Shown: piece after piece, positions 36,358-46,347 of the stretch
Layout: each line of letters starts with the position of its first letter
Position numbering within the stretch: the stretch's first letter is position 1
Assembly (NCBI RefSeq): GCF_019880585.1
Contig: NZ_JAINVV010000013.1
Span: 239,734 to 303,733, forward strand
DNA: 64,000 nucleotides
Source of the DNA: Sphingomonas colocasiae
GTDB taxonomy: Bacteria > Pseudomonadota > Alphaproteobacteria > Sphingomonadales > Sphingomonadaceae
Direction of reading: 5' to 3'
Made by a program: the position numbers and the translations under genes
The notes under the pieces: generated by a model
Told to the model about the DNA's origin: nothing
What the model saw: the letters and a program-made list of their open reading frames with translations, nothing else
Database searches by the model: none

Positions 36358-36873
36358 TGAAAAATCTCCGGGCGCGCCATGTGCGGTCCCGCTCGGGCCG
36401 CGGCGCGCCAAATAATGTGGATGCCGGTCGGTCTGTCGCGGGCATCCGGGTTGATGTGATGAAATTATGTGCCTCTGCTGCGTCGACACGTCCGGCCAGT
36501 CGGACCGGAACCCCCCACAGCGGCAACGCATCGCCGATCCTTTCGGCGAAATGCGGAGCAGGGGAGAAATGCCTCATGCAGCGTCAACCTGTTAATATCG
36601 CCCCTTCGAGCGACATGCGTAAGCCAGCGGGGAACCTGTCCCGCATCCGGCGACACTTCGCTAGCACCCGCGCTCCCCCGGAGCAACAAAAAGCAAGTTC
36701 GCCGCCGGACACCTCCTGCCCCATCAATGACTAACAGCCCGTTAATCATATTCTTTCACCGTCATTTGAGGCGTTTTTCCTAGGTCTGCGAACAGGTGTG
36801 GACCAAGGGTGGAAACCAGTTGCGTATATCGAGGGTATGGACCGGCCCCAGGCCGAGCTGGCACAATGGCGTC
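36358..36873. other. Divergent intergenic region between rne and the amidase gene
   Basis: About 515 nt. RNase E mRNAs often have long leaders, and this region could contain one for rne. GGCGCGCC occurs twice near the rne start (36371 and 36403 areas). No convincing small gene or promoter pair was identified. Confidence 0.5.
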
Positions 36874-38076
36874 ATGACCGCCGCGCTTTTCCTGTTCGCA
36901 GCCCTGTTCGCGCCAACGGCGGAGGCCGCGCGCGTGCAGAGCATCGCGGTCGATGGCGACGCGGTGGTGCTGAGTTTCGACGAAGCGATCGAGCGGGCAT
37001 CGACCTTCGCGCTCGACGGCCCGCGCCGCCTGGCGGTGGACATTCCGGGCGTGGAGCCGGGCTCCGTTTCCACGGCGGGCGGCCCGATCGATCAGGTGCG
37101 CCAGGGCCGTCAGAATGGCGACACCGCGCGCATCGTCCTCGACCTCGCCAGCCCGACGCTGATCTCCGACGCGCGATTCGGCTCGGACGGGCGCACGCTC
37201 ACCCTGTCGCTCAAATCCGTGGAACAGTCCGAATTCACGCGCGCCGCGCGCGCCGGACGCAGCCGCTGGGAAGTCGAGGGCACGCAGCTCGCCATGAACA
37301 CGCCGCCGAAGCGGCGCTATTCGGTCACCATCCCGCTCGATCCGCCCAAGCGCCTGTCGCTGCCGCGCATCCAGGGGCCGGACGGACGACCGCTGGTGGT
37401 GATCGACGCCGGCCATGGCGGTCATGATCCCGGCGCGATCTCTCCGCACGGCGGCGCGCGCGAAAAGGACGCGACGCTCGCCATCGCCCGCGCCATCCGC
37501 GACGAACTGGTCTCGTCCGGCCGCGTCCGCGTCGCGCTGACGCGCGAGGACGATCGCTTCATCGTGCTCAACCAGCGCTACGAGATCGCACGGCGGCTGA
37601 ACGCGGACCTGTTCATCTCGATCCATGCCGACAGCGCGGGCAACGAGCAGGCGACCGGCGCCACCGTCTATACGCTGTCCGAGGTCGCGTCCGACCGCGA
37701 GGCGGCGCGGCTGGCGGCGCGCGAGAACAAGGCGGACATCCTGAACGGCGTCAACCTGGGTGGCGCGACGAGTGACGTCAGCTCGATCCTGATCGACCTG
37801 ACCCAGCGCGAGACGATGAACATCTCGTCGAAATTCGCGACGCTGCTGAAACGCGAGGCGGCCCCGCTCGTCCCCTTCCGCAGCGACTATCACCGCTTCG
37901 CCTCGCTGATCGTGCTCAAGGCGCCCGACGTTCCCTCGGTGCTGTTCGAAACCGGCTATCTCAGCAACGAAGCCGATATGAAGTTCCTGTTCTCCAGCGA
38001 CGGTCGCAAGCGCATCGCGACGGGCGCCGCGCGCGCGATCGAGACGCATTTCGCCCGTCAACTGGCGTCGCGCTGA
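36874..38076 (+). CDS. N-acetylmuramoyl-L-alanine amidase with AMIN domain
   Basis: 400 aa from ATG 36874 (MTAALFLFAALFAPTAEAA is a clean signal peptide). An AMIN domain (about 22-120) is followed by an Amidase_3 zinc domain with IDAGHGGHDPGA, the Glu in REKD, and ISIHAD. It cleaves the peptide stem from MurNAc in septal peptidoglycan (AmiC-type). It lies about 100 nt upstream of the PBP1A gene on the same strand, a common alphaproteobacterial order. No obvious ribosome site precedes the chosen start. Confidence 0.93.
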   Translation: MTAALFLFAALFAPTAEAARVQSIAVDGDAVVLSFDEAIERASTFALDGPRRLAVDIPGVEPGSVSTAGGPIDQVRQGRQNGDTARIVLDLASPTLISDARFGSDGRTLTLSLKSVEQSEFTRAARAGRSRWEVEGTQLAMNTPPKRRYSVTIPLDPPKRLSLPRIQGPDGRPLVVIDAGHGGHDPGAISPHGGAREKDATLAIARAIRDELVSSGRVRVALTREDDRFIVLNQRYEIARRLNADLFISIHADSAGNEQATGATVYTLSEVASDREAARLAARENKADILNGVNLGGATSDVSSILIDLTQRETMNISSKFATLLKREAAPLVPFRSDYHRFASLIVLKAPDVPSVLFETGYLSNEADMKFLFSSDGRKRIATGAARAIETHFARQLASR

Positions 38077-38178
38077 CCGATCGGAGTCACGTTTCCGCCG
38101 TCGAATTGCCTATCGCTGCGCCGAATTGCGCGCAGCCCGGCTGGCATAGCGGCGAATCTTTGCTAGAGCCGGTCAGGC

Positions 38179-40701
38179 ATGACCGAGGCCTCGGACCAGA
38201 ATTTCAGCTATCGACTCCGGCGTGAGGCGAGCGGCGCATGGGCATTGCTCGCGCGCTGGCGCCGCAAGCGCTGGGTGCAGTGGCTGCTCGCCTTCGCGCT
38301 GCTGGCGCTGCTCGGCTGGCTGCTGATCTGGCTGATCTTCGCGCGCAACCTGCCCTCGGCCGAAACGCTGCTGACCTATGAACCGCCGCTGCCGACCAAT
38401 GTCCGCGCGATCGACGGCACGCCGGTGCACAGCTATGCCCGCGAACGCCGCGTCCAGCTTTCCTACGCCGAATATCCGCCGTTGCTTGTCCGCGCCTTCC
38501 TGGCGGCGGAGGATCGCACCTTCTTCGAGCATGGCGGCCTGGATTATCCCGGCATCGTCGCGGCGATCATCAACAACATCACCAGCGACGGACGGCCCGT
38601 CGGCGCCTCCACGATCACCCAGCAGGTCGCCAAGAACCTGCTGCTGACCAACGAACTCAGCTATGTCCGCAAGGTGAAGGAAGCGATCCTCGCCAAGCGC
38701 ATCGAATCGGTGCTGACCAAGCAGCAGATCATGGAACTCTACCTGAACCAGATCGCGCTGGGACGGCAGAGCTTCGGCGTGCAGGCCGCGGCGCGCGCCT
38801 ATTTCGACAAGGATGTGGAAGCGCTGACGCTGCCCGAAATGGCGTTCCTGGCGATCCTGCCCAAGGCGCCCTCCACCTATAGCCGCGATACCGCCAAGGC
38901 GACCACGCGCCGCAATTTCGTGCTCTCCGAAATGAAGCGCAACGGCTTCATCACCGAGGGACAGATGCTCGCCGCGCAGGCCGCGCCCCTGGGCATCCGC
39001 CCCAATATCGGGGCGCGTTACGAATATGTCGGCGGCTATTACATGGAAGAGGTCCGCCGCCAGCTCATCGACAAATATGGCGAGAACGCCGATGGCGGCC
39101 GCAACCCCTACAGCGTCTATGGCGGCGGCCTGTGGGTGCGCACGTCGTTCAATCCCGCCTATCAGGAATATACCCAGGACGCGCTGCGCGCCGGGCTGAT
39201 CCGCTATGACGGCGGGCGCGGCTGGCACGGCCCGATCGACAAGATCGAGGTGGGCGATCGCTGGCGGACCAATCTGGCGCTGCGCAATATCGGCGTCGAC
39301 TACAAGGATTGGCGGATCGCCGTCATCATCTCCAAATCGGCCGCCGCCGCCGAAATCGGCTTTTCGGACGGCGCGACGGGCACGCTGCCCGCGGGCTTCG
39401 CGTCGATGCCCAGGCGCGGCACCGCCGAAACCGCCTTTTCGGTGATGAACCCGGGCGACCTGATCGCGGTCGCGCCCGAAGGCAATGTCTGGGGCCTGCG
39501 CAACATCCCCGAAGTCTCGGGCGGCATGGTGGTCGAGGATCCGCACACCGGCCGCGTCCTCGCGATGCAGGGCGGTTTCGACGCGCGGCTGCAAAGCTAT
39601 AATCGCGCGACACAGGCCGAGCGCCAGCCCGGATCGACCTTCAAGCCGATCGCGTATGCCGCCGCGCTCGATTCGGGCATGACGCCGGCATCGATCATCG
39701 TCGACGGCCCCTTCTGCGTCTATCAGGGCGCGCGGCTGGGCCAGAAATGCTTCCGCAACTTCGGCGGCAGCGCCGGCGCCGGCCCGCAGACGATGCGCTG
39801 GGGCATCGAACAGTCGCGCAACCTGATGACCGTCCGCGCCGCCAGCCAGACGGGCATGGACAAGGTGGTGAAGATGGCGGCCGCGCTGGGCGTCAGCCTG
39901 CCCGGCAAGGCGTATCCGCAGGTGCTGGCCGTAGCGCTCGGCGCCGGCGACACCACTGTGCTGCGCCTGACCAACGCCTATTCGATCCTCGCCAACAACG
40001 GCAAGGCGCTGACCCCCACGCTGATCGACTATGTGCAGGATCGCCACGGCAAGGCGATCTACCGCGCCGACACGCGCCCCTGCGAGGGTTGCAGCGCCAA
40101 GGACTGGGACGGCAAGGCGATGCCGCGCCCGCCCGCGCGGACCAAGCTCGCCATGGATCCGATGACGGCGTTCCAGATGGTCCATATCCTGGAAGGCGTG
40201 ATCCAGCGCGGCACCGCGACCACGCTGCGCGAGCTCAACCGCCCGATCTTCGGCAAGACCGGCACGACCAGCGGCCCGACCAATGTCTGGTTCGTCGGCG
40301 GCTCCGCCGATGTCGTCGCCGGCGTCTATATGGGCTTCGACCAGCCCCGCTCGATGGGCGGCCATGCCCAGGGCGGCACGATGGCGGCGCCGATCTTCAA
40401 GGCGTTCGCGCAAAAGGCGTTCAAGGACATGGCGGTCGTGCCCTTCCGCGCGCCGCCGGGCATCCGCATGGTGCGGATCGACCGGCGCTCGGGCCGCAAG
40501 GTGTTCGGCGCATGGCCGTCGGGCGACGATCCGAAGCCTGCGGTGATCTGGGAAGCGTTCAAGCCCGAAAGCGAGCCGCGCCGGTCGATCCGCCGCGACG
40601 AGATCGCCAAGGACAAGAAGAAGGATCCCGCCACCGCCGGAGCCGCCGCCCGGCCACGCAACGACAGCGAGTTCTTGCAAAGGCAGGACGGGATTTACTA
40701 A
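38179..40701 (+). CDS. mrcA: Penicillin-binding protein 1A (bifunctional glycosyltransferase/transpeptidase)
   Basis: 840 aa. One TM (about 35-55) is followed by the GT51 domain ([49 protein letters not shown]). Next is an OB-like insert, then the transpeptidase domain with SxxK in GSTFKPI, SxN in QSRN and [10 protein letters not shown]. The C-terminal tail is charged. It polymerises and cross-links peptidoglycan at the inner membrane. It follows the amidase and is 56 nt before prfB. Confidence 0.95.
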   Translation: MTEASDQNFSYRLRREASGAWALLARWRRKRWVQWLLAFALLALLGWLLIWLIFARNLPSAETLLTYEPPLPTNVRAIDGTPVHSYARERRVQLSYAEYPPLLVRAFLAAEDRTFFEHGGLDYPGIVAAIINNITSDGRPVGASTITQQVAKNLLLTNELSYVRKVKEAILAKRIESVLTKQQIMELYLNQIALGRQSFGVQAAARAYFDKDVEALTLPEMAFLAILPKAPSTYSRDTAKATTRRNFVLSEMKRNGFITEGQMLAAQAAPLGIRPNIGARYEYVGGYYMEEVRRQLIDKYGENADGGRNPYSVYGGGLWVRTSFNPAYQEYTQDALRAGLIRYDGGRGWHGPIDKIEVGDRWRTNLALRNIGVDYKDWRIAVIISKSAAAAEIGFSDGATGTLPAGFASMPRRGTAETAFSVMNPGDLIAVAPEGNVWGLRNIPEVSGGMVVEDPHTGRVLAMQGGFDARLQSYNRATQAERQPGSTFKPIAYAAALDSGMTPASIIVDGPFCVYQGARLGQKCFRNFGGSAGAGPQTMRWGIEQSRNLMTVRAASQTGMDKVVKMAAALGVSLPGKAYPQVLAVALGAGDTTVLRLTNAYSILANNGKALTPTLIDYVQDRHGKAIYRADTRPCEGCSAKDWDGKAMPRPPARTKLAMDPMTAFQMVHILEGVIQRGTATTLRELNRPIFGKTGTTSGPTNVWFVGGSADVVAGVYMGFDQPRSMGGHAQGGTMAAPIFKAFAQKAFKDMAVVPFRAPPGIRMVRIDRRSGRKVFGAWPSGDDPKPAVIWEAFKPESEPRRSIRRDEIAKDKKKDPATAGAAARPRNDSEFLQRQDGIY

Positions 40702-40757
40702 CCCACGGCGTCATTCCGGTGCAGCCGGAAGGTATCGCAAGTCATTGGAGTTTCGAA

Positions 40758-41885
40758 ATGCGCGCCGAAGCGCAGGCACATGCCGACAAGATCAACGACG
40801 CGCTCGCGCTTCTCCGCCGTTTTCTGGACTGGGATCGCGCGCTGCGCCGACTCGACGAGCTGAACGCGCGCGTCGAGGACCCGACGCTTTGGGATGACCC
40901 CAAGGCGGCGCAGGACGTGATGCGCGAACGCCGCCGGCTCGACGAGGCGATCACCGCGACGCGCGCGATCGAAACCGAACTCAGCGACACCATCGAACTG
41001 ATGGAAATGGCCGAGGCCGAAGGCGACAGCGCGCTTGTCGACGAAGGCGTCGTCGGCCTGGCCGCCCTTTCGGCGCGCGCCGACGAGGACAAGATCAAGG
41101 CGCTGCTGGCGGGCGAAGCCGACGCCAACGACGCCTATCTGGAGGTCCATGCGGGCGCAGGCGGCACCGAAAGCCAGGATTGGGCGGAGATGCTGCAGCG
41201 CATGTATCAGCGCTGGGCCGAAAAGCGCGGCTTCAAGGTCGATCTGGTCGAATATCAGGCCGGCGAACAGGCCGGGATCAAGTCCGCGACGCTGCAGATC
41301 AAGGGCGAGAACGCCTATGGCTATGCCAAGACCGAGAGCGGCGTGCACCGGCTGGTGCGGATAAGCCCCTATGATTCGTCGGCGCGGCGCCACACCAGCT
41401 TCTCGTCGGTCTGGGTCTATCCGGTGATCGACGACAATATCGAGATCGAGCTCAACGAGGGCGACATCAAGATGGACACCTATCGCGCATCGGGCGCGGG
41501 TGGCCAGCACGTCAACACCACCGATTCGGCGGTGCGCCTCACCCACATCCCGACGGGCATCATCGTCGCCAGCCAGAACGACCGTTCGCAGCACAAGAAC
41601 CGCGCGACCGCGATGAACATGCTGCGCGCGCGCCTGTACGAGGCCGAGTTGCAGAAGCGCGAGGCCGCCGCCAGCGGCGAATATGCGGCGAAGACCGAGA
41701 TCGGCTGGGGCCATCAGATCCGTTCCTATGTGCTCCAGCCCTATCAGCTGGTGAAGGACCTGCGCACCGGCGTCACCTCGACCGCGCCCGACGACGTGCT
41801 CGACGGCGCGCTCGATCCGTTCATGGCGGCGGCGCTGTCGCAACGCGTGACCGGCGAGACGGTGGACGTGGAGGATGTGGATTGA
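40758..41885 (+). CDS. prfB: Peptide chain release factor 2
   Basis: 375 aa from ATG 40758 (GGAG 8 nt upstream). The GGQ peptidyl-hydrolysis motif is in GAGGQHVN. The stop-codon recognition tripeptide is SPY ([14 protein letters not shown]) where E. coli RF2 has SPF. The frame is continuous from the start, with no in-frame UGA, so there is no programmed +1 frameshift. Its stop overlaps the TTG of the next gene. Confidence 0.96.
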   Translation: MRAEAQAHADKINDALALLRRFLDWDRALRRLDELNARVEDPTLWDDPKAAQDVMRERRRLDEAITATRAIETELSDTIELMEMAEAEGDSALVDEGVVGLAALSARADEDKIKALLAGEADANDAYLEVHAGAGGTESQDWAEMLQRMYQRWAEKRGFKVDLVEYQAGEQAGIKSATLQIKGENAYGYAKTESGVHRLVRISPYDSSARRHTSFSSVWVYPVIDDNIEIELNEGDIKMDTYRASGAGGQHVNTTDSAVRLTHIPTGIIVASQNDRSQHKNRATAMNMLRARLYEAELQKREAAASGEYAAKTEIGWGHQIRSYVLQPYQLVKDLRTGVTSTAPDDVLDGALDPFMAAALSQRVTGETVDVEDVD

Positions 41886-42562
41886 GGCGGGCTCTGCCGC
41901 TTTTCCTGATGCTTGCCGCGTGCAAGCCGAGCGAGCAGACGCCCGAATTCCCGGCGGCTGATCGTCCGGTCGCGCCGATCACCGCCAGCCGCTTCTCGAC
42001 CGAGGAAGCGCGCGACCGCGTCAACGAATCGGGTACGGTGATGGACCTGGCCGGCATAAAGCCGGGCATGACCGTCGCCGATATCGGCGCGGGCGAAGGC
42101 TATTACACGATTCGCCTGGCGCAGCGCGTCGGCGAAAAGGGCCGGGTGCTGGCCGAGGATATCGTGCCGCAGGTGCGCGATGCGCTGGCCGAGCGCGTGA
42201 CGCGCGAGCGGCTCGACAATGTCAGCGTGCGCCTGGGCGAACCGGCCGATCCGAAGCTGCCCGAACATAGTTTCGACCGGATCTTCATGGTCCATATGTA
42301 TCACGAGATCGAGCAGCCCTATGAGTTCCTGTGGCGGATGCGTCCGTCGCTGAGCAAGGGCGGGCGCGTGATCGTGGTCGATGCAGAGCGCCCGACGCCC
42401 AATCACGGCACGCCGATCGCACTGCTGACCTGCGAGTTCGCGGCGGTCGGCTACAAGCTCGTCGAAAAGACGCCGCTTCCGGCCGTGGACGGCTATATCG
42501 CGCAGTTCGAGGCATCGGGCGAACGCCCGCAACCCGAGACGATCACGGCCTGCAAGGGTTGA
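41882..42562 (+). CDS. Lipobox-bearing class I SAM methyltransferase-like protein
   Basis: 226 aa. The TTG start at 41882 overlaps the prfB stop (TTGA). The N-terminus [13 protein letters not shown] is a lipoprotein signal with Cys14. The body is a Rossmann methyltransferase: [16 protein letters not shown] (motif I), acidic EDIV (motif II) and [13 protein letters not shown] (motif IV area). SAM is cytoplasmic, so a lipid-anchored periplasmic methyltransferase is puzzling. The fold may bind another ligand. The family is known in proteobacteria but its function is not established. Confidence 0.85.
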   Translation: MRRALPLFLMLAACKPSEQTPEFPAADRPVAPITASRFSTEEARDRVNESGTVMDLAGIKPGMTVADIGAGEGYYTIRLAQRVGEKGRVLAEDIVPQVRDALAERVTRERLDNVSVRLGEPADPKLPEHSFDRIFMVHMYHEIEQPYEFLWRMRPSLSKGGRVIVVDAERPTPNHGTPIALLTCEFAAVGYKLVEKTPLPAVDGYIAQFEASGERPQPETITACKG

Positions 42563-42649
42563 GCCGCGGGGCCTGATACGCCCGAACCGTCGATGGATGT
42601 CGCAGGGGGCTTGGCGAGGCGGTGATCGCCCGTCATAAGTCTGGCGACC

Positions 42650-43444
42650 ATGCAGGCCTATCTCGACCTCCTCCGCCGAATCCTCGACGAAGGCACCCGG
42701 CAGGACGACCGCACCGGTACGGGCACGCTTGCCGTGTTCGGCCACCAGATGCGTTTCGATCTTTCGCGCGGCTTCCCGCTGCTCACCACCAAGAAGCTGC
42801 ATCTGCGCTCGATCATCTACGAACTGCTCTGGTTCCTGAAGGGCGACACCAATGTCCGCTGGCTGCAGGAGAATCGGGTCAGCATCTGGGACGAATGGGC
42901 CGACGAGAATGGCGATCTCGGCCCCGTCTATGGCAAGCAGTGGCGCGACTGGGAAAGCGCCGACGGCCGCCATATCGACCAGATCAAGGCGCTGATCGAC
43001 CAGATCAACGCCAATCCGGGTTCACGACGCCAGATCGTGACGGCGTGGAATCCGGGCGAGGTCGATCGCATGGCGCTGGCGCCCTGCCATTGCCTGTTCC
43101 AGACCCAGGTGGCGGACGGACGGCTGAACCTGCAGCTCTACCAGCGCAGCGCCGACGTGTTCCTGGGTGTGCCCTTCAACATCGCCAGCTATGCCCTGCT
43201 CACCCATATGCTCGCCGACCAGTGCGGGCTGAAGCCCGGCACCTTCGTCTGGACGGGCGGCGACACGCATCTCTATCTCAACCATCTCGATCAGGCGCGC
43301 GAACAGCTCGCCCGCGATCCCCGCCCCCTGCCCGCGCTGCATATCCTGCGCACGCCGGAGACGATCGACGCCTATGAATATGAGGATTTCGAGATCGTCG
43401 GCTATGAGCCGCATCCCCACATCAAGGCGCCGGTGGCGGTCTAG
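42650..43444 (+). CDS. thyA: Thymidylate synthase
   Basis: 264 aa, identical in length to the E. coli enzyme. Nucleophile Cys146 lies in [24 protein letters not shown], the [16 protein letters not shown] block and HLYLNHLDQ are all present. It converts dUMP to dTMP using methylene-THF, producing DHF. folA follows 47 nt downstream and recycles that DHF. Confidence 0.97.
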   Translation: MQAYLDLLRRILDEGTRQDDRTGTGTLAVFGHQMRFDLSRGFPLLTTKKLHLRSIIYELLWFLKGDTNVRWLQENRVSIWDEWADENGDLGPVYGKQWRDWESADGRHIDQIKALIDQINANPGSRRQIVTAWNPGEVDRMALAPCHCLFQTQVADGRLNLQLYQRSADVFLGVPFNIASYALLTHMLADQCGLKPGTFVWTGGDTHLYLNHLDQAREQLARDPRPLPALHILRTPETIDAYEYEDFEIVGYEPHPHIKAPVAV

Positions 43445-43491
43445 CCGATGCCGAACCCCCTTTTTCCCGCGCCGTCAGGGCCTGTAGCCGC

Positions 43492-43980
43492 GTGACCGCC
43501 CATCCCGAGATCATCCTGATCCTCGCCCGCGCCGACAATGGCGTGATCGGCCGTGACGGCGCCCTGCCCTGGCACCTGCCCGCCGATCTTCGCCGCTTCA
43601 AGTCGCTGACCGTCGGCGCGCCGATGATCATGGGGCGCAAGACGTTCGACAGCCTGCCCGGCATCCTGCCCGATCGTCGGCATATCGTGCTGACCCGCGA
43701 TCCGGACTGGCAGGAGGACGGAGCCGAGCGCGCGGGCACCGTCGACGAGGCGCTGAAGCTCGCCAACGCGCCGCATGTCTCGGTGATCGGCGGCGCGGAG
43801 ATCTATCGGCTGCTGCTGCCGCGCGCCGATCGCATCGAGCTGACCGAAGTCCATATCGATGCGCAGGGGGACGCGATGATCGATTATCCCGGTCCGGAAT
43901 GGCGCGAACTGCGCCGCGAACGCCATGAGGCCGAAGGCGGCCGTCCCGCATACAGCTTCGTCACCCTGGTCCGCGCATGA
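43492..43980 (+). CDS. folA: Dihydrofolate reductase
   Basis: 162 aa from GTG 43492. NGVIGRDGALPWHLPADLRRFK, IMGRKTFDSLP and VIGGAEIYRL are the standard blocks, with Asp in the PADL segment as the catalytic acid. It reduces DHF to THF and is paired with thyA. It overlaps the dipeptidase gene by 4 nt (ATGA). Confidence 0.96.
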   Translation: MTAHPEIILILARADNGVIGRDGALPWHLPADLRRFKSLTVGAPMIMGRKTFDSLPGILPDRRHIVLTRDPDWQEDGAERAGTVDEALKLANAPHVSVIGGAEIYRLLLPRADRIELTEVHIDAQGDAMIDYPGPEWRELRRERHEAEGGRPAYSFVTLVRA

Positions 43981-45155
43981 TCCGCCGGATCGGCATCGGG
44001 GCCGCGGTCCTGCTCGTCATCGCCGCGATCGGGCTGTTCGGCGTGGCGCCCGGCATGCTCGAGCGCAGCATGAACAAGCTGGTTCCCGGCCCGCTGCCGA
44101 CGGTGGAGCCGCATACCGCCTCGCTCCACAAATCGCTCCAGATCGCGGACCTTCACGCCGACACGCTGATGTGGAAGCGCAGCCTGACCGACACGAGCAA
44201 GCAGGGCCAGGTCGACCTCGCCCGGCTGGAAGCGGGGAACGTCGCGCTTCAGGTCTTCTCGTCGGTCACCAAATCGCCAAAGAACCAGAATTACGACGCG
44301 AACGGCGCCGATACCGACAATATCACGATGCTGACCATCGCCCAGCTCCAGCCGCCGCGCACCTGGACGTCGTTGCTCCAGCGCTCGCTGTGGCACGCGC
44401 AGAAGCTGCGCGAGGCCGAACGGAAGACCGGCGGGCGGCTGCGCATCGTCCGCACCGGCGCCGACGTCACCCGCCTGCTTGCCGACCGTCGCGCCGGCGG
44501 CCCCGTCACCGGGGCGCTGCTGTCGATCGAGGGCCTTCAGAATCTGGAGGGCAAGGCGGAGAATCTCGACACGCTCTACAAGGCCGGCTTCCGCATGGCC
44601 GGGCTCGCCCATTTCTTCGACAATGAGCTCGCCGGATCGATGCATGGCCTGAAAAAGGGCGGGCTCACCCCGCTCGGCCGGCAGGTGGTGGGCATGATGG
44701 AAGCGCGCGGCATGGTGGTCGACATCGCGCATGCCAGCCATGCCTCCGTCGCCGAGATCCTGGCGATGGCGAAGCGGCCGGTGGTCTCCAGCCATGGCGG
44801 CGTGCAGGCGACCTGCAAGGTCAACCGCAATCTGACCGATGACGAGATTCGTGGCGTCGCGCGCACCGGCGGGGTGATCGGCATCGGCTATTGGGATGCC
44901 GCGATCTGCGACACCAGCGCTCAGGCGGTCGCGAAGGCGATCGCGCATGTCCGCGATCTCGTCGGCATCGAGCATGTCGGCCTGGGCAGCGATTTCGACG
45001 GCGCGGTCACCACGCGCTGGGATACTAGCCAGCTTTCCGCGATCACCCAGGCGCTCGTCGATCGCGGCTTCACCGATGATGAGATCCGCGCGGTGATGGG
45101 CGGCAACGTGCTGCGGTTGCTGGCGCAGGGCCTCACGCCGCTTCCGGCACAATAG
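43977..45155 (+). CDS. Membrane-anchored M19 (renal dipeptidase-type) dipeptidase
   Basis: 392 aa. An N-terminal TM or signal anchor (about 5-27) is followed by the metal site DLHADTLMW, bridging Glu in LLSIEGLQNL, the His ligands in DIAHAS and VVSSHGG, and GLGSDFDG. M19 enzymes hydrolyse dipeptides, including some with D-residues. The start overlaps the folA stop, so translation is coupled although the roles are unrelated. Confidence 0.92.
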   Translation: MIRRIGIGAAVLLVIAAIGLFGVAPGMLERSMNKLVPGPLPTVEPHTASLHKSLQIADLHADTLMWKRSLTDTSKQGQVDLARLEAGNVALQVFSSVTKSPKNQNYDANGADTDNITMLTIAQLQPPRTWTSLLQRSLWHAQKLREAERKTGGRLRIVRTGADVTRLLADRRAGGPVTGALLSIEGLQNLEGKAENLDTLYKAGFRMAGLAHFFDNELAGSMHGLKKGGLTPLGRQVVGMMEARGMVVDIAHASHASVAEILAMAKRPVVSSHGGVQATCKVNRNLTDDEIRGVARTGGVIGIGYWDAAICDTSAQAVAKAIAHVRDLVGIEHVGLGSDFDGAVTTRWDTSQLSAITQALVDRGFTDDEIRAVMGGNVLRLLAQGLTPLPAQ

Positions 45156-45180
45156 CCGACGATCCGCCCCAAACCCGTTT

Positions 45181-45263
45181 GCGTCGAGCCTGTCGAGACG
45201 CGACCGTCGAGAAGCGCGCGATATTGATCGCCTTCTCGACTCCGGTTCTCGACAAGCTCGAAC
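45181..45263. repeat. Nested inverted TCGAG-type palindromic repeats
   Basis: Outer elements at 45181-45201 (GCGTCGAGCCTGTCGAGACG...) and 45245-45263 (GTTCTCGACAAGCTCGAAC) are imperfect inverted copies. Between them GTCGAGAAG/CTTCTCGAC (45206-45214, 45232-45240) form a perfect 9-bp stem. It lies in the gap before ribF, and is a dispersed-repeat pair that may also terminate folA-dipeptidase transcripts. Confidence 0.65.
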
Positions 45264-45374
45264 CTGCGCTCGAAGCAAACGGTGGGACGCCCCCCTCCGC
45301 GCCTGACTCCGCAGAATGGTCCTGCTCCCGGCAAACCATTGATACCCGCCACACTGCCCGCTACAGGCCGGGTG

Positions 45375-46298
45375 ATGGAGCGGCTTTCGGGTGAGCGGCC
45401 CGTTCCCGAGCAATTTCGCGGGGGCGTGATCGCGCTGGGCAATTTCGACGGTTTCCACCTCGGCCACCAGGCCGTGGTCGGGCGTGCTGTCGCGCGTGCG
45501 CGGGCCGAGGGCCGGCCGGTGCTTGTCGCCACCTTCGATCCGCATCCCGTTCGCTTCTTCCGGCCCGATGCCGCGCCCTTTCGGCTGACCACGCTCGACC
45601 AGCGCGAACGGCTGTTCGCGGCGGCGGGCGCGGACGCGATGCTGGTCTTCGCGTTCGACGCCGCGTTGGCCGCGAAGAGCGCCGAGGAATTCGCGGCGAT
45701 CCTGGTCGAGGATGCCGGCGCCGCCGCGGTGGTGACCGGGCAGGACTTCACTTTCGGCAAGAACCGCAGCGGCGATGTGAGCAAGCTCGCCGAGCTTGGC
45801 GCCGCGCTGGGCATGATCGCGGAAACCGTGGGGCCGGTGGGCCTGGACGACGCGCCGGTCTCGTCGAGCCGGATTCGCGAGGCGCTCCAGGCCGGGGATT
45901 GCGCCACGGCCGCGCGGCTGCTGACGCGCCCCTTCGCGATCGAAGGCGTGGTGATCGACGGCGACAAGCTTGGCCGCACCATCGGCTACCCCACCGCCAA
46001 TATCGCGCTCGGCCCCTATCTGCGGCCGCGCTACGGCATCTACGCGGTGCGCGGCCGCCTGCCCGACGGGCGCGTGCTGGACGGCGTGGCGAATCTGGGC
46101 ATCCGCCCCACCTTCGATCCGCCCAAGGAACTGCTCGAACCCTATTTCTTCGATTTCAACGAAAGCCTGTACGGGCAGATGATCGAAGTCGAACTGATCC
46201 GGTTCATGCGCGACGAGATGAAGTTCGACGGGCTGGAGCCGCTGATCGCGCAGATCGAGCGCGACTGCGCGGCCGCCCGCGAAATCCTGACCAGATAG
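45375..46298 (+). CDS. ribF: Bifunctional riboflavin kinase / FAD synthetase
   Basis: 307 aa from ATG 45375. The N-terminal nucleotidyltransferase has GNFDGFHLGHQAVV, TFDPHPVRFF, and SSSRIREAL as the signature near residue 160. The C-terminal riboflavin kinase has LGRTIGYPTANI and GVANLGIRPTF. It makes FMN and FAD. No FMN riboswitch was recognised in the 220-nt upstream gap, which holds repeats instead. Confidence 0.96.
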   Translation: MERLSGERPVPEQFRGGVIALGNFDGFHLGHQAVVGRAVARARAEGRPVLVATFDPHPVRFFRPDAAPFRLTTLDQRERLFAAAGADAMLVFAFDAALAAKSAEEFAAILVEDAGAAAVVTGQDFTFGKNRSGDVSKLAELGAALGMIAETVGPVGLDDAPVSSSRIREALQAGDCATAARLLTRPFAIEGVVIDGDKLGRTIGYPTANIALGPYLRPRYGIYAVRGRLPDGRVLDGVANLGIRPTFDPPKELLEPYFFDFNESLYGQMIEVELIRFMRDEMKFDGLEPLIAQIERDCAAAREILTR

Positions 46299-46347
46299 GT
46301 TCTGGAGGATTTTCTTTGTGCCGCGCTTCGGCTAGGCACCGCGCCGT

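Noticed and set aside
34381..36360. Long open frame opposite rne (plus strand, about 659 codons)
   Set aside because: It is antisense to a clear RNase E gene, lacks domains, and is explained by GC-rich codon structure.
40758..40860. Programmed +1 frameshift site in prfB
   Set aside because: The frame is continuous from ATG 40758 with no internal UGA; typical for alphaproteobacteria.
45156..45374. FMN riboswitch before ribF
   Set aside because: The gap is occupied by dispersed inverted repeats, with no conserved RFN element blocks.
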